Assembly: GCF_017874035.1 (NCBI RefSeq)
Contig: NZ_JAGGKV010000010.1
Coordinates: 186,001 to 250,000, forward strand
DNA from: Paenibacillus aceris
GTDB taxonomy: Bacteria; Bacillota; Bacilli; Paenibacillales; NBRC-103111
Reading direction: 5' to 3'
DNA length: 64,000 nt
Notes under the pieces: model-generated
Seen by the model: the letters and a program-made list of their open reading frames with translations, nothing else
Told to the model about the DNA's origin: nothing
Databases searched by the model: none
Shown here: one piece after another, positions 43,157-52,548 of the stretch
Numbering within the stretch: position 1 is the first letter of the stretch
Layout: the number at the start of each line of letters is the position of its first letter
Made by a program: the position numbers and the translations under genes

Positions 43157-44695
43157 CTATCTCTTAAGGATCGTTGTCCCGGTCATTTGCTCCGGTTGTT
43201 TAACCTCTAAGAAGTCAAGCATTGTCGGGGCAATATCTGCCAAAATTCCGCCGTCTCTTAGTGTAACAGATTTGTCCGTAACAATAAAAGGGACCGGATT
43301 CGTTGTGTGAGCCGTATTGCGTGAACCGTCCGCATTCGTGACCACATCGGCATTCCCGTGATCGGCCGTGATGCAGACCACTCCGCCTTTGGCAAGAACC
43401 GCTTCAACCACTTTGCCTAAGCACTCATCAGTCGCTTCGATCGCCTTCACCGTTGGCTCCAGCAAGCCGGAGTGACCAACCATGTCAGGGTTTGCAAAGT
43501 TAAGAATAATCGCGTCATGACGCTCTGCTTCGATCTCTTTAACGACTGCATCGGCCAGCTCGTAGGCGCTCATCTCTGGCTTCAGGTCATAAGTTGCGAC
43601 CTTAGGCGAAGGAATAAGCAGGCGTGTTTCACCCGGCAATTCCGCGTCGCGGCCGCCGCTGAAGAAGAACGTTACGTGCGGATATTTCTCAGTTTCCGCA
43701 GCGCGGAGCTGCTTCAGACCGTTCTGAGCCAGCACTTCGCCAAGCGTGTTGTCGAGATCCTTCGGTTTGTAAGCTACGAACCCGTCTACGGACTCACTGA
43801 ACAGTGTCAGACATACGTAGTACAAGTTCTTAGCCACTTTAGGACCACGGTCAAAGCCACGGAAGTCTTCATTCGTGAACACTTGCGATAGCTGAATCGC
43901 ACGGTCAGGACGGAAGTTGAAGAAGATTACAGCGTCGCCTGATTCAACAAGTCCTACCGGTTTGCCGTCATCGCCTACGATAACGGTTGGCATCACGAAC
44001 TCATCGAAGATGGATTTTTCATAAGATTCGACAATAGCTTTCATTGGATCGGTGTACGTTGGACCGTCGCCATAAACCATGGCGCGGTAGGATTTCTCCG
44101 TGCGCTCCCAACGTTTATCGCGGTCCATCGCATAATAGCGTCCTTGAACGGTCGCAATTTTGCCTACGCCAACTTCGGAGATCTTCTTCAGAAGGCTTTC
44201 CATGTAGCTTTTCGCAGAATCCGGAGCCACATCGCGGCCGTCGAGGAAAGCATGGATGTACACTTCATGGAAGTCTTCTTTCTTAGCTAGATCCAGCAAA
44301 GCGAATAAATGCTGAATGTGGCTATGTACGCCTCCATCGGAAAGCAGCCCGTAAAGGTGCAGTTTCTTTCCGTTTTCTTTCGCATGGCGAACAGCGCCTA
44401 AGATCGTTTCATTGTCGTAAAATTCACCGTCACGAATCGATTTGGAAATCCGCGTCAGATCCTGATAAACGATACGGCCTGCGCCGATATTCAGGTGTCC
44501 TACTTCAGAATTCCCCATCTGGCCTTCAGGCAAACCTACGGCTTCGCCGCAAGCAGTTAAGGTTGTATGTGGATAACTTGACCAGTAACGGTCATAGTTT
44601 GGCTTTTTGGCATGAGCAACCGCATTCCCCTGCTCTTCCGAACGAAGTCCGAAGCCATCGAGAATGATGAGTGCTACCGGTTTCGGTCTGGACAT
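43157..44695 (-). CDS. gpmI: 2,3-bisphosphoglycerate-independent phosphoglycerate mutase
   Basis: Manganese-dependent mutase interconverting 3- and 2-phosphoglycerate; 512 residues. ALIILDGFGLRSEEQGNAV and GQMGNSEVGHLNIGAGRIVY hold metal ligands and the catalytic Ser; VCITADHGNAD and AHTTNPVPF complete the alkaline-phosphatase-like site. It begins 1 bp after the tpiA stop, so the genes are tightly coupled. Spore formers use this pH-sensitive enzyme to control 3-PGA stores. Confidence 0.98.
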   Translation of the reverse strand: MSRPKPVALIILDGFGLRSEEQGNAVAHAKKPNYDRYWSSYPHTTLTACGEAVGLPEGQMGNSEVGHLNIGAGRIVYQDLTRISKSIRDGEFYDNETILGAVRHAKENGKKLHLYGLLSDGGVHSHIQHLFALLDLAKKEDFHEVYIHAFLDGRDVAPDSAKSYMESLLKKISEVGVGKIATVQGRYYAMDRDKRWERTEKSYRAMVYGDGPTYTDPMKAIVESYEKSIFDEFVMPTVIVGDDGKPVGLVESGDAVIFFNFRPDRAIQLSQVFTNEDFRGFDRGPKVAKNLYYVCLTLFSESVDGFVAYKPKDLDNTLGEVLAQNGLKQLRAAETEKYPHVTFFFSGGRDAELPGETRLLIPSPKVATYDLKPEMSAYELADAVVKEIEAERHDAIILNFANPDMVGHSGLLEPTVKAIEATDECLGKVVEAVLAKGGVVCITADHGNADVVTNADGSRNTAHTTNPVPFIVTDKSVTLRDGGILADIAPTMLDFLEVKQPEQMTGTTILKR

Positions 44696-44696
44696 A

Positions 44697-45449
44697 TTAC
44701 TTCGCCCCCTGGACGAGTTGGATGTAGGAAGCAGACTCTAAGCTTGCTCCACCGACAAGTGCACCATCAATATCAGGTTGTGCCATGTATTCAGCAATGT
44801 TGTTAGGCTTCACGCTGCCGCCGTATTGGATACGAACCGCATCTGCTACGGAAGTGCCGTAAAGACCGCTCACAAGCTCACGGATGTAGCCGATAACGTC
44901 TTGTGCGTCAGCCGCTGTAGAAGACTTGCCAGTACCGATAGCCCAGATCGGCTCATAAGCGATAACCACTTGTGCCGCTTGCTCTGCGCTAAGGCCGGCA
45001 AAAGCTGCTTCTGTTTGCACTTTGCAAACATCTTTCGTTTGACCTGCTTCGCGCTCTTCCAGCTTCTCGCCTACGCAAAGGATCGGTTTCAAGCCGTGTT
45101 TGAAAGCTGCAACGACTTTCTTATTCACGATTTCGTCTGTCTCCGCGAAGTAAGCTCTGCGCTCGGAGTGTCCGATAATGACATACTCCACGCCAAGATC
45201 TTTCAGCATTACGCCGGAGATTTCGCCTGTGAACGCGCCATTGTCTTCGAAATGCAGGTTTTGTGCGCCTACATGCACGTCTGTGCCTTTTACAGCTTCA
45301 ACCAGTGCCGGCAGGTTTGTGAAAGGAGAACAAATTACGCTTTCTACACCTTCAACTGTGCTGCCTTTTACTTCGTTCACGAAGCTAACAGCTTCGGAAA
45401 CAGTTTTGAACATTTTCCAGTTACCTGCGATAATCGGTTTTCTGCTCAT
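44697..45449 (-). CDS. tpiA: Triosephosphate isomerase
   Basis: Interconverts dihydroxyacetone phosphate and glyceraldehyde 3-phosphate; 250 residues. RKPIIAGNWKMFKT holds the substrate Lys, YVIIGHSERRAYF the catalytic His, VVIAYEPIWAIGTGKSS the catalytic Glu and loop 6, and IQYGGSVKPNN the phosphate site. Third gene of the glycolytic operon. Confidence 0.98.
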   Translation of the reverse strand: MSRKPIIAGNWKMFKTVSEAVSFVNEVKGSTVEGVESVICSPFTNLPALVEAVKGTDVHVGAQNLHFEDNGAFTGEISGVMLKDLGVEYVIIGHSERRAYFAETDEIVNKKVVAAFKHGLKPILCVGEKLEEREAGQTKDVCKVQTEAAFAGLSAEQAAQVVIAYEPIWAIGTGKSSTAADAQDVIGYIRELVSGLYGTSVADAVRIQYGGSVKPNNIAEYMAQPDIDGALVGGASLESASYIQLVQGAK

Positions 45450-45476
45450 TGGGATATGCTCTCCTTCGAAAATAAA

Positions 45477-46658
45477 TTATTTATCGTTCAAGGCTACAAC
45501 GCCCGGTAATGCTTTACCTTCCATGAACTCCAAGGAAGCTCCGCCGCCTGTGGACATGTGGTTCATTTGCTCAGCCAAGTGGAATTTCTCAGTTGCTGCA
45601 GCAGAATCGCCACCGCCGATTACCGTGTAACCTTCTGTTGTTGCACAAGCTTGCGCTACTGCACGTGTACCATGGGAGAAAGGCTCGATTTCAAATACGC
45701 CCATCGGTCCGTTCCAAACAACCAGCTTGGATTTTGCAATCACGTCTGCGTAAAGTTCACGTGTTTTTGGTCCGATGTCAATACCTTCCCAATCTGCAGG
45801 AATGCTGTCAATATCAACGATTTGCGTGTTCGCATCTGCGCTGAATTTATCCGTAACAACGATATCTACAGGAAGCAGGAAGTTAACACCTTTTTCTTTG
45901 GCTTTCTCAATAAAGCTAAGCGCTAAATCAAGCTTCGAATTGTCTAGAAGCGATTTACCGATTTCGTAGCCTTGTGCTTTCAAGAATGTATAGGAAAGAC
46001 CGCCGCCAATCAAGACGTTGTCTGCAATGTTCAGGAGGTTTTCAATGACAGCGATTTTGTCTTTCACTTTGGATCCGCCGACGATAGCTGTGAAAGGACG
46101 TTCAGGGTTGTTTAGCGCTTTGCCTAGAACATCAAGCTCTTTCTCCATCAAAAGACCGGAAACAGCCGGGATGTAAGCTGCGATGCCTGAAGTCGAAGCA
46201 TGTGCACGGTGAGCAGCACCGAAGGCATCATTCACGAACAGATCAGCTAGATCAGCGAAAGCTTTTGCCAATTCAGGATCATTCTTCTCTTCGCCTTCGT
46301 TGAAACGAACATTTTCTAGCAAGAGAACGTCGCCATTTTCAAGCGCATCCACTTGTGCTTTCACGATTTCACCAACGGATTGATCCGCTTTGATCACGTT
46401 TTGGCCAAGAAGCTCAGCCAATTTTGCAGCAACTGGTGTTAAACGGAGCTCTTCAACCACTTGTCCGTTTGGACGACCAAAATGGGCAGCAAGAATGACT
46501 TTAGCGCCTTGCTCTACCAAGAATTTAATCGTAGGGAGCGTTTCTCTGATTCGTGTATCGTCAGTGATTTGACCATTTTCTACAGGTACGTTGAAATCAA
46601 CGCGGACGAATACTCTTTTACCAGCTACTTCAACATCGCGAACACTTTTCTTACTCAT
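45477..46658 (-). CDS. pgk: Phosphoglycerate kinase
   Basis: Makes ATP from 1,3-bisphosphoglycerate; 393 residues in two Rossmann-like lobes. KRVFVRVDFNVPVENGQITD, the substrate region LAAHFGRPNGQ, GGSKVKDKI in the hinge/nucleotide region, WNGPMGVFE and the closing GGGDSAAATEKF are all present. AGGAGG site before the ATG. Follows gap by about 137 bp on the minus strand. Confidence 0.98.
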   Translation of the reverse strand: MSKKSVRDVEVAGKRVFVRVDFNVPVENGQITDDTRIRETLPTIKFLVEQGAKVILAAHFGRPNGQVVEELRLTPVAAKLAELLGQNVIKADQSVGEIVKAQVDALENGDVLLLENVRFNEGEEKNDPELAKAFADLADLFVNDAFGAAHRAHASTSGIAAYIPAVSGLLMEKELDVLGKALNNPERPFTAIVGGSKVKDKIAVIENLLNIADNVLIGGGLSYTFLKAQGYEIGKSLLDNSKLDLALSFIEKAKEKGVNFLLPVDIVVTDKFSADANTQIVDIDSIPADWEGIDIGPKTRELYADVIAKSKLVVWNGPMGVFEIEPFSHGTRAVAQACATTEGYTVIGGGDSAAATEKFHLAEQMNHMSTGGGASLEFMEGKALPGVVALNDK

Positions 46659-46795
46659 AAGTTAAAGCCTCCTGAACGTGTATGGTTTACTTCCGTACTT
46701 CCTGCTACCGATCAACTTTATATAGGCGACAATCGCACATAAAGAGGAGAATCGCTTCTCCTCTTCATGTGGTTGTTAGTGTGTATTGTATGAAA

Positions 46796-47800
<1,005 letters not shown>

Positions 47801-47879
47801 AGCGAATTCCTCCTAAAATTAACAAAGATTTATTTATTTCAAAACGCAGCTGATAAAAGCCCACGTTATGATGTCTCAT

Positions 47880-48902
47880 TTAGACATGTTTCATGATTTC
47901 TATGGCTGCCGCTTCATCTGTCACAAGCACATCTTCCTGACCATGCCTGAGCACGGAAGCGATCGCTTCACCCTTGCTTTTACCGCCTGCTACGCCAATC
48001 ACGACTTCTGTACGCTGCAGATCCTCGAGCCGAAGTCCGACTGTTGGCATCTTGTGCACGACATTTCCTTGGCGGTCAAAATAGTACCCGAAAGCCTCTG
48101 CTAGAGCGCCATCAGCCTGTAAGCTGCTTGTCGTTTCGGCATCAACCTTACGCCTGCGAGCCATGACCATAGCATCTCCGATACCGTGAACAACGATGCG
48201 ACAGCTGCGCACAGCGTCAACAACTTCCTGAATCTGCGGATCTTGGATGAGCGTTTGGTACGCTTCCTCGCCAAGATGATCCGGCACATGCAGCAGTCTG
48301 TATTTCCCGCCTGTCTTCTTGGCCATAATGGATGCGATGGTGTTCGCTTGCATATCCACGCTTTCGCCAAGTCCACCGCGAGCCGGTACGAACCAATTGC
48401 CCTTCATGGAAGAGGATATCGTGAGATTACTCGCAATCTGGGCCATCGTTGAACCGCCCGTTACCGCAATGATGTCGCCTTTGGCTACATATTTGCGCAA
48501 TGCCGCTGCTCCTGCGCGTCCGAGCTCCTTCTTCGTAAAGACCGAAGTGTCCGTATCGCCGGGAACCACAATGACTTGCGAGAGACCGAATGCTTTGGCG
48601 ATGCTTTCTTCCAAATCCGTTAACCCGAAAGCAATCTTAATGATCGGCAGCATATCTTCAAGCAGTTGACGGCCGGACTCACTGATCTTCATCCCTGAGG
48701 CATCCGATTCCAAAAGCCCATGCTCCTTGAGGAAGTCGACCTCACCGCGAAGCACCCGCTCCGTCATATCGAGCGATGAGGCTAGCGTTCTGCGTCCGAC
48801 AACACCGGAGACCAAAATATGATGCAGAATCGAGTACCGCTTTTTCATGATGTCCATGAGATCCGGCAAGAGCTTTTTCTGAATGTCAAGAATTTCTCTC
48901 AT
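47880..48902 (-). CDS. cggR: Central glycolytic genes regulator CggR
   Basis: SorC/DeoR-type repressor of its own operon, released by fructose 1,6-bisphosphate in Bacillus. The 340-residue protein opens with MREILDIQKKLLPDLMDIM and a helix-turn-helix (VGRRTLASSLDMTERVLRGE), then the sugar-binding domain with AVTGGSTMAQIA, VPARGGLGESV and GDAMVMARRR. The operator at 48935-48974 and promoter at 49003-49031 are just upstream. The gene precedes gap by 79 bp. The nearest AGGAG is about 16 nt from the ATG, longer than usual. Confidence 0.96.
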   Translation of the reverse strand: MREILDIQKKLLPDLMDIMKKRYSILHHILVSGVVGRRTLASSLDMTERVLRGEVDFLKEHGLLESDASGMKISESGRQLLEDMLPIIKIAFGLTDLEESIAKAFGLSQVIVVPGDTDTSVFTKKELGRAGAAALRKYVAKGDIIAVTGGSTMAQIASNLTISSSMKGNWFVPARGGLGESVDMQANTIASIMAKKTGGKYRLLHVPDHLGEEAYQTLIQDPQIQEVVDAVRSCRIVVHGIGDAMVMARRRKVDAETTSSLQADGALAEAFGYYFDRQGNVVHKMPTVGLRLEDLQRTEVVIGVAGGKSKGEAIASVLRHGQEDVLVTDEAAAIEIMKHV

Positions 48903-48934
48903 ATGACGACGTTCGACGCTCCTGATCCAGTGTT

Positions 48935-48974
48935 GGACGTTTTATGTCCCGGGTATGCATTTTGCGTCCCACCC
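48935..48974 (-). promoter_or_regulatory. CggR operator
   Basis: On the minus strand two direct-repeat-like half sites, GGGACGCAAAATGC and CGGGACATAAAACGTCC, between the promoter and cggR. They match the CGGGAC...TGTCCC pattern of the Bacillus CggR operator. Confidence 0.82.
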
Positions 48975-49002
48975 AGGTGAAAAAAAATTGCCTTACTCGT
49001 TT

Positions 49003-49031
49003 ATTATAACCAATAACCGACGAACATTCAA
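49003..49031 (-). promoter_or_regulatory. Promoter of the cggR-gap-eno operon
   Basis: Minus strand TTGAAT (49026-49031), 17 nt, TATAAT (49003-49008), upstream of the CggR operator. Confidence 0.8.
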
Positions 49032-49079
49032 CAATTGTTCATACAATTTTCTGAAAAATGTACGGTAAGGGTTTACTTC

Positions 49080-49108
49080 TTGCTTTTTGCGCGGAGGTGA
49101 CATATAAT
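49080..49108 (+). promoter_or_regulatory. Promoter of tRNA-Arg
   Basis: TTGCTT (49080-49085), 17 nt, TATAAT (49103-49108), 28 bp before the mature tRNA. Confidence 0.7.
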
Positions 49109-49135
49109 AACCCTTGCTTCGCTTTTTTTATACAT

Positions 49136-49207
49136 GCGCCCGTGGTCCAATGGATATGACGTAGGCCTCCGAAGCCTGAGATAAAGGTTCGATTCCTTTC
49201 GGGCGCG
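49136..49207 (+). tRNA. tRNA-Arg (anticodon CCG)
   Basis: Acceptor GCGCCCG pairs with CGGGCGC; anticodon stem GGCCT/AAGCC region frames CCG; T arm AAAGG TTCGATT CCTTT. Reads codon CGG. CCA is not encoded. A terminator follows at 49230-49257. Confidence 0.93.
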
Positions 49208-49229
49208 TAAACAGCAACAATGAAGAGAA

Positions 49230-49257
49230 ATCAGTCGTTTGACTGATTTTTTTTGTT
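49230..49257 (+). terminator. tRNA-Arg terminator
   Basis: AATCAGTC GTTT GACTGATT followed by T8. Confidence 0.88.
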
Positions 49258-49262
49258 GTTAG

Positions 49263-49301
49263 TTTGACCTTCCTTGACCTTCGGAGGTTTTTTCGTTATC
49301 A
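49263..49301 (+). promoter_or_regulatory. clpP promoter with CtsR operator
   Basis: On the minus strand the heptad direct repeat GGTCAAGGAAGGTCAAA (49263-49279) matches the CtsR consensus (A/G)GTCAAANAN(A/G)GTCAAA. It overlaps the -35 TTGACC (49273-49278); 17 nt later is TATCAT (49296-49301). Predicts heat-shock control of clpP. Confidence 0.85.
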
Positions 49302-49412
49302 TACTTGTAGATACTGTAAATAGTATGTACATCGGAGATCAATTTCATAAGTCTATGACGATATTGACTCCAGTCTTTTCAACCATCTACCCACCCCAAG
49401 GAGGTCATTCTC

Positions 49413-49994
49413 ATGAGTTTTATCCCTATGGTCGTCGAACAGGACGCGCGCGGTGAAAGAGGATATGACATCTACTCTCGCTTGCTGAAGGACCGCATTA
49501 TTTTCTTAGGCACGGGTGTCAACGATGTTGTGGCGAACTCCATCATTGCTCAGCTACTTTTCTTGGCCGCACAAGATCCTGATAAAGATATCTCGCTATA
49601 CATTAACAGCCCTGGCGGTTCCATTACAGCCGGTATGGCGATCTACGACACGATGCAGTTCATCAAGCCGGACGTTTCCACGATTTGCGTAGGTATGGCT
49701 GCTTCCATGGGCGCATTCCTCCTTACGGCAGGCGCCAAAGGCAAACGTTACGCGCTTCCGAACAGTGAAGTCATGATCCACCAACCGCTTGGCGGTGCTG
49801 AAGGTCAAGCCTCTGACATCGAAATTCGCGCAAAGCGCATTTTGAAAATGAGAGACAACTTGAACAAAATTCTCGCAGAGCGCACAGGACAAACGTTCCA
49901 GCGCATCGAAAAAGATACAGACCGCGACAATTTCATGAGCGCTGCCGAAGCGGCCGAATACGGACTCATTGATAAAGTGATCGAGCGCGTCTAA
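49413..49994 (+). CDS. clpP: ATP-dependent Clp protease proteolytic subunit ClpP
   Basis: Tetradecameric serine protease core working with ClpC/ClpX; 193 residues. SFIPMVVEQDARGERGYDIY, the oxyanion region INSPGGSITAGMAIYDTM, the nucleophile in CVGMAASMGAFLLTAG (Ser), catalytic His in MIHQPLGGAEGQA and Asp in KDTDRDNFMSA. AAGGAGG site; CtsR-controlled promoter. It will also degrade tmRNA-tagged proteins. Confidence 0.98.
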   Translation: MSFIPMVVEQDARGERGYDIYSRLLKDRIIFLGTGVNDVVANSIIAQLLFLAAQDPDKDISLYINSPGGSITAGMAIYDTMQFIKPDVSTICVGMAASMGAFLLTAGAKGKRYALPNSEVMIHQPLGGAEGQASDIEIRAKRILKMRDNLNKILAERTGQTFQRIEKDTDRDNFMSAAEAAEYGLIDKVIERV

Positions 49995-50004
49995 TCATCG
50001 AAAA

Positions 50005-50052
50005 ACCAGCCTGCATGGACTGCTCTACGAGCGGCCTTGCGGCTGGTTTTTT
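50005..50052 (+). terminator. clpP terminator
   Basis: AACCAGCC...GGCTGGTT followed by T-rich tail, 10 bp after the stop. Confidence 0.88.
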
Positions 50053-50069
50053 TGCGTTTCACGAATGAA

Positions 50070-50143
50070 TAAGAGCCCCCAGATTCCCCTATCGCTTCAA
50101 AATCTTTCGATTTCAACACGATAAGGGTCTCCAAAGGCTCTTA
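50070..50143 (-). other. Long imperfect inverted repeat after the surface protein gene
   Basis: AAGAGCC...GACCCTTATCG and CGATAGGGG...GGGCTCTT flank a loop region with its own CGAAAGATTTTG hairpin. No T tract. Possibly the minus-strand terminator. Confidence 0.45.
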
Positions 50144-50150
50144 TGGTCAA

Positions 50151-51920
50151 TTACTTCTTCTCATCTAACGGATAGAAAATAAGGTCGATCGGGAACGCTG
50201 AACCCGCCGGAGGCGTGAACTCAATGTCCAGTGCATCTTCCTTACCTGTCGTACGAGCCAGCACTTCCATGCCATCGAATGCTGTAATTACGCCGGAATA
50301 CGGAACCGGAATGATTTCGCCGTTGATTTTGAACGGCCCTTTGAACACGCCGCCTCTGGCCATAATCATAACAGCCATTTTGCGCGGCTTATCCGCATGG
50401 ATTTTGTAAACTACGCCGTAGTTTCCGCCGTTCTCGACATTCTGCTTCCGCATCACATCATAGCCCTTGACGAACGGATCCGTCTTGTTGTCGCCTATCG
50501 TGAGCACAGAAGTCTTGTTAAAGCTTGATGCATCAATATCCCACTTTACCTCCGATACCGGGAAAGTCCCTCGCACATGGCCATTGAAAGCCAGAAGCGG
50601 AAGCTCCTTCACGGTTGTCGGTGTCAGCCTCTGATCTGTAGCGCCAAAGGTGATTTGCAGTTCGCCGTCTGTTTCTACGTCATAAAACAAGTTCACGCCT
50701 TGCCCCGGATAGAAGTCCGGAAGCTTCGCGTACACATAGGTCTCATGCGGAGGCACCGTCAATTGATCTGTGTACACATTTTCCAAAAGGAAATCTACGG
50801 AAGCCTCGCTGCCGATCAAATTGGCGTAAACGGAAGGATAGACTTCACCTTTATTCGTCGTTTTGATTGTTACCGGTTTATCGGAGTTATTCGTGGCGAA
50901 AATCGCCAGCGTCATCTTCTGCTTTGTCCCGTTAATGTGGTCAGCGTAAAGTCTAGCCTTCCCATTAATGTTATCTTGATACAGAATGCCTTTCTCTGTG
51001 AACTCTTCCGGGCTGTCACTCACAAGCAGTGTGCGACCTGGCACTTCTGTCACTTTTCTAGGAAGCATCGGCATGTCATTGAAATGGGACCAGATCGTTC
51101 CCCAATCCGTCTTAATAAATCCGCCCACTGGCTTCGTATAAATCGGGTACTCCACTTGGCTCAAGTATGTTTCATCCACAACTGTTACATAGCTTTTGAA
51201 AAGTTTACTTTCATGCCCGTGGCGATCCTTTACTGTCAATGTGACCGGATATTTCCCCGGTTTGAAAAAGGCTTCCTCGTTGCCCACCCAGTCATAGGAC
51301 GCAATGCCTTCCGCATCCGGATCATAGCTAAGATCCAAATACTTCACAGGCTCTCCAAGACGGTATGTAGGCTTCGCTGTCGTAAACTTGGCTACTGGTC
51401 TGGAATTGCTGTCCTGGTCAATGTAGATGCCCTCAGGTGCCTTAAAGTGGACGATTTCCACACGGCGCAGTTCACTGTTATATTTGTACTTCGCTCCCAT
51501 ATAATCCGCAAGCCAAGTCAACTTCACCAGAAGTTTCCCGTTCACAATCTCAGCTACGGAGTTGAAAGGGATATCTTGACCGTTCGTTGTCACCGTCTTA
51601 TGATCCGCATCCAGCACGATGTTGTAGCCTGGGGGAGTCATCTGAATCGTGCGGGAATCATTGTTCCACTCCACCTTGAAGCCCAGTGTGTCTCCCAAAA
51701 ACTTCGCAGGGACGAATGTGCTGCCGTTAATAATAGTAGCCGGCGATTCCAAATGAATTTGATCTTCATTCACGAACGCCTCGGCCTTATCGATATAAAG
51801 TAAAATAAAGGACGAACTTGTCGATACCGCATGCGCTGCTGGTGCTGTTATTGCACTAGCCAGAAACACTAGTACTGCAAGCATGACAGTGATTTCTTTC
51901 TTTAAAGCATTCCATCTCAT
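50151..51920 (-). CDS. Secreted protein with copper amine oxidase N-like (stalk) domain and PKD-like domain
   Basis: A 589-residue exported protein. Signal peptide (KKEITVMLAVLVFLASAI to about residue 31), then a CuAO-N-like stalk domain (about 45-155: NEDQIHLESPATIINGSTFV, GFKVEWNNDSRTIQM), then a PKD/Ig-like domain (about 165-245: YRLGEPVKYLDLSYDPDAEG, PGKYPVTLTVKDRHGHESK), and a large C-terminal beta-rich region without known domain. Stalk domains are abundant in Paenibacillus surface proteins and do not imply oxidase activity. I use ATG 51920, after GGGAGAGA. Role at the cell surface unknown. Confidence 0.78.
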   Translation of the reverse strand: MRWNALKKEITVMLAVLVFLASAITAPAAHAVSTSSSFILLYIDKAEAFVNEDQIHLESPATIINGSTFVPAKFLGDTLGFKVEWNNDSRTIQMTPPGYNIVLDADHKTVTTNGQDIPFNSVAEIVNGKLLVKLTWLADYMGAKYKYNSELRRVEIVHFKAPEGIYIDQDSNSRPVAKFTTAKPTYRLGEPVKYLDLSYDPDAEGIASYDWVGNEEAFFKPGKYPVTLTVKDRHGHESKLFKSYVTVVDETYLSQVEYPIYTKPVGGFIKTDWGTIWSHFNDMPMLPRKVTEVPGRTLLVSDSPEEFTEKGILYQDNINGKARLYADHINGTKQKMTLAIFATNNSDKPVTIKTTNKGEVYPSVYANLIGSEASVDFLLENVYTDQLTVPPHETYVYAKLPDFYPGQGVNLFYDVETDGELQITFGATDQRLTPTTVKELPLLAFNGHVRGTFPVSEVKWDIDASSFNKTSVLTIGDNKTDPFVKGYDVMRKQNVENGGNYGVVYKIHADKPRKMAVMIMARGGVFKGPFKINGEIIPVPYSGVITAFDGMEVLARTTGKEDALDIEFTPPAGSAFPIDLIFYPLDEKK

Positions 51921-52096
51921 TCTCTCCCTAGCTCCTTTAACCTTAGTATGCAAAATTGAGGGAATGGCAAATAGCCCTTTCCTTCATTGACCACGTTCAT
52001 TAGACGCCGCCAAGAGAAAAAGGTTGCTAATTTCCCTAATTGTTAACAAGATAGACACTTATTCGCCGTGCTGCCCAAGCAGCAACGGTCACTTGC

Positions 52097-52125
52097 AAAA
52101 AAGCCTCCTCGAAAGGAAGCTTTTG
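52097..52125 (-). terminator. Terminator of the glcK/rapZ-HPr gene row
   Basis: Minus strand AAGCTTCCT TTCG AGGAGGCTT followed by TTTT, right after the HPr-like gene. Confidence 0.85.
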
Positions 52126-52130
52126 AAGGA

Positions 52131-52400
52131 TTATTGGTTTTCCAATTCTTCCTTGCTGACTAAAGTGACTAAAGCGTTTACAGCCTGCTCTGCATCCGAA
52201 CCTTCTGCACTTATGAAGACTTCGGTCCCTGTGCTGATCGCGAGACTCATAATTCCCATGATGCTCTTGGCATTCACTTTCTTTTCATCTTTCTCAACAA
52301 AGATCTCTGATGAAAACTTATTCGCCTCTTGAACAAACAATGCCGCAGGTCTGGCATGAAGTCCTGTTCTCAACTTCACAACGACTGGACGTCTGGACAT
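52131..52400 (-). CDS. HPr family phosphocarrier in the crh position
   Basis: An 89-residue HPr-fold protein. His15 (TGLHARPA) and Ser46 (NAKSIMGIMSL) are both present. In Bacillus the gene at this place is crh, where residue 15 is Gln and the protein acts only in catabolite repression through Ser46. Here His15 is retained, so it could also carry phosphate in the sugar phosphotransferase system. Without sight of a separate ptsH I cannot tell whether it is Crh-like or the only HPr. It is 148 bp after whiA and may have its own promoter. Confidence 0.9.
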   Translation of the reverse strand: MSRRPVVVKLRTGLHARPAALFVQEANKFSSEIFVEKDEKKVNAKSIMGIMSLAISTGTEVFISAEGSDAEQAVNALVTLVSKEELENQ

Positions 52401-52548
52401 GGAACTAATTCCCCCTAGTGTGGAGCTTATATGAATTACTACTGATAACAGTGCTATTCCTTATGTTATAACATTATAGCATTTTTCCCTGAAGTACACT
52501 AGAAAAAATGAGAAAAACTTATTTACAACGTGTTCAGTCCCTTTAAAG

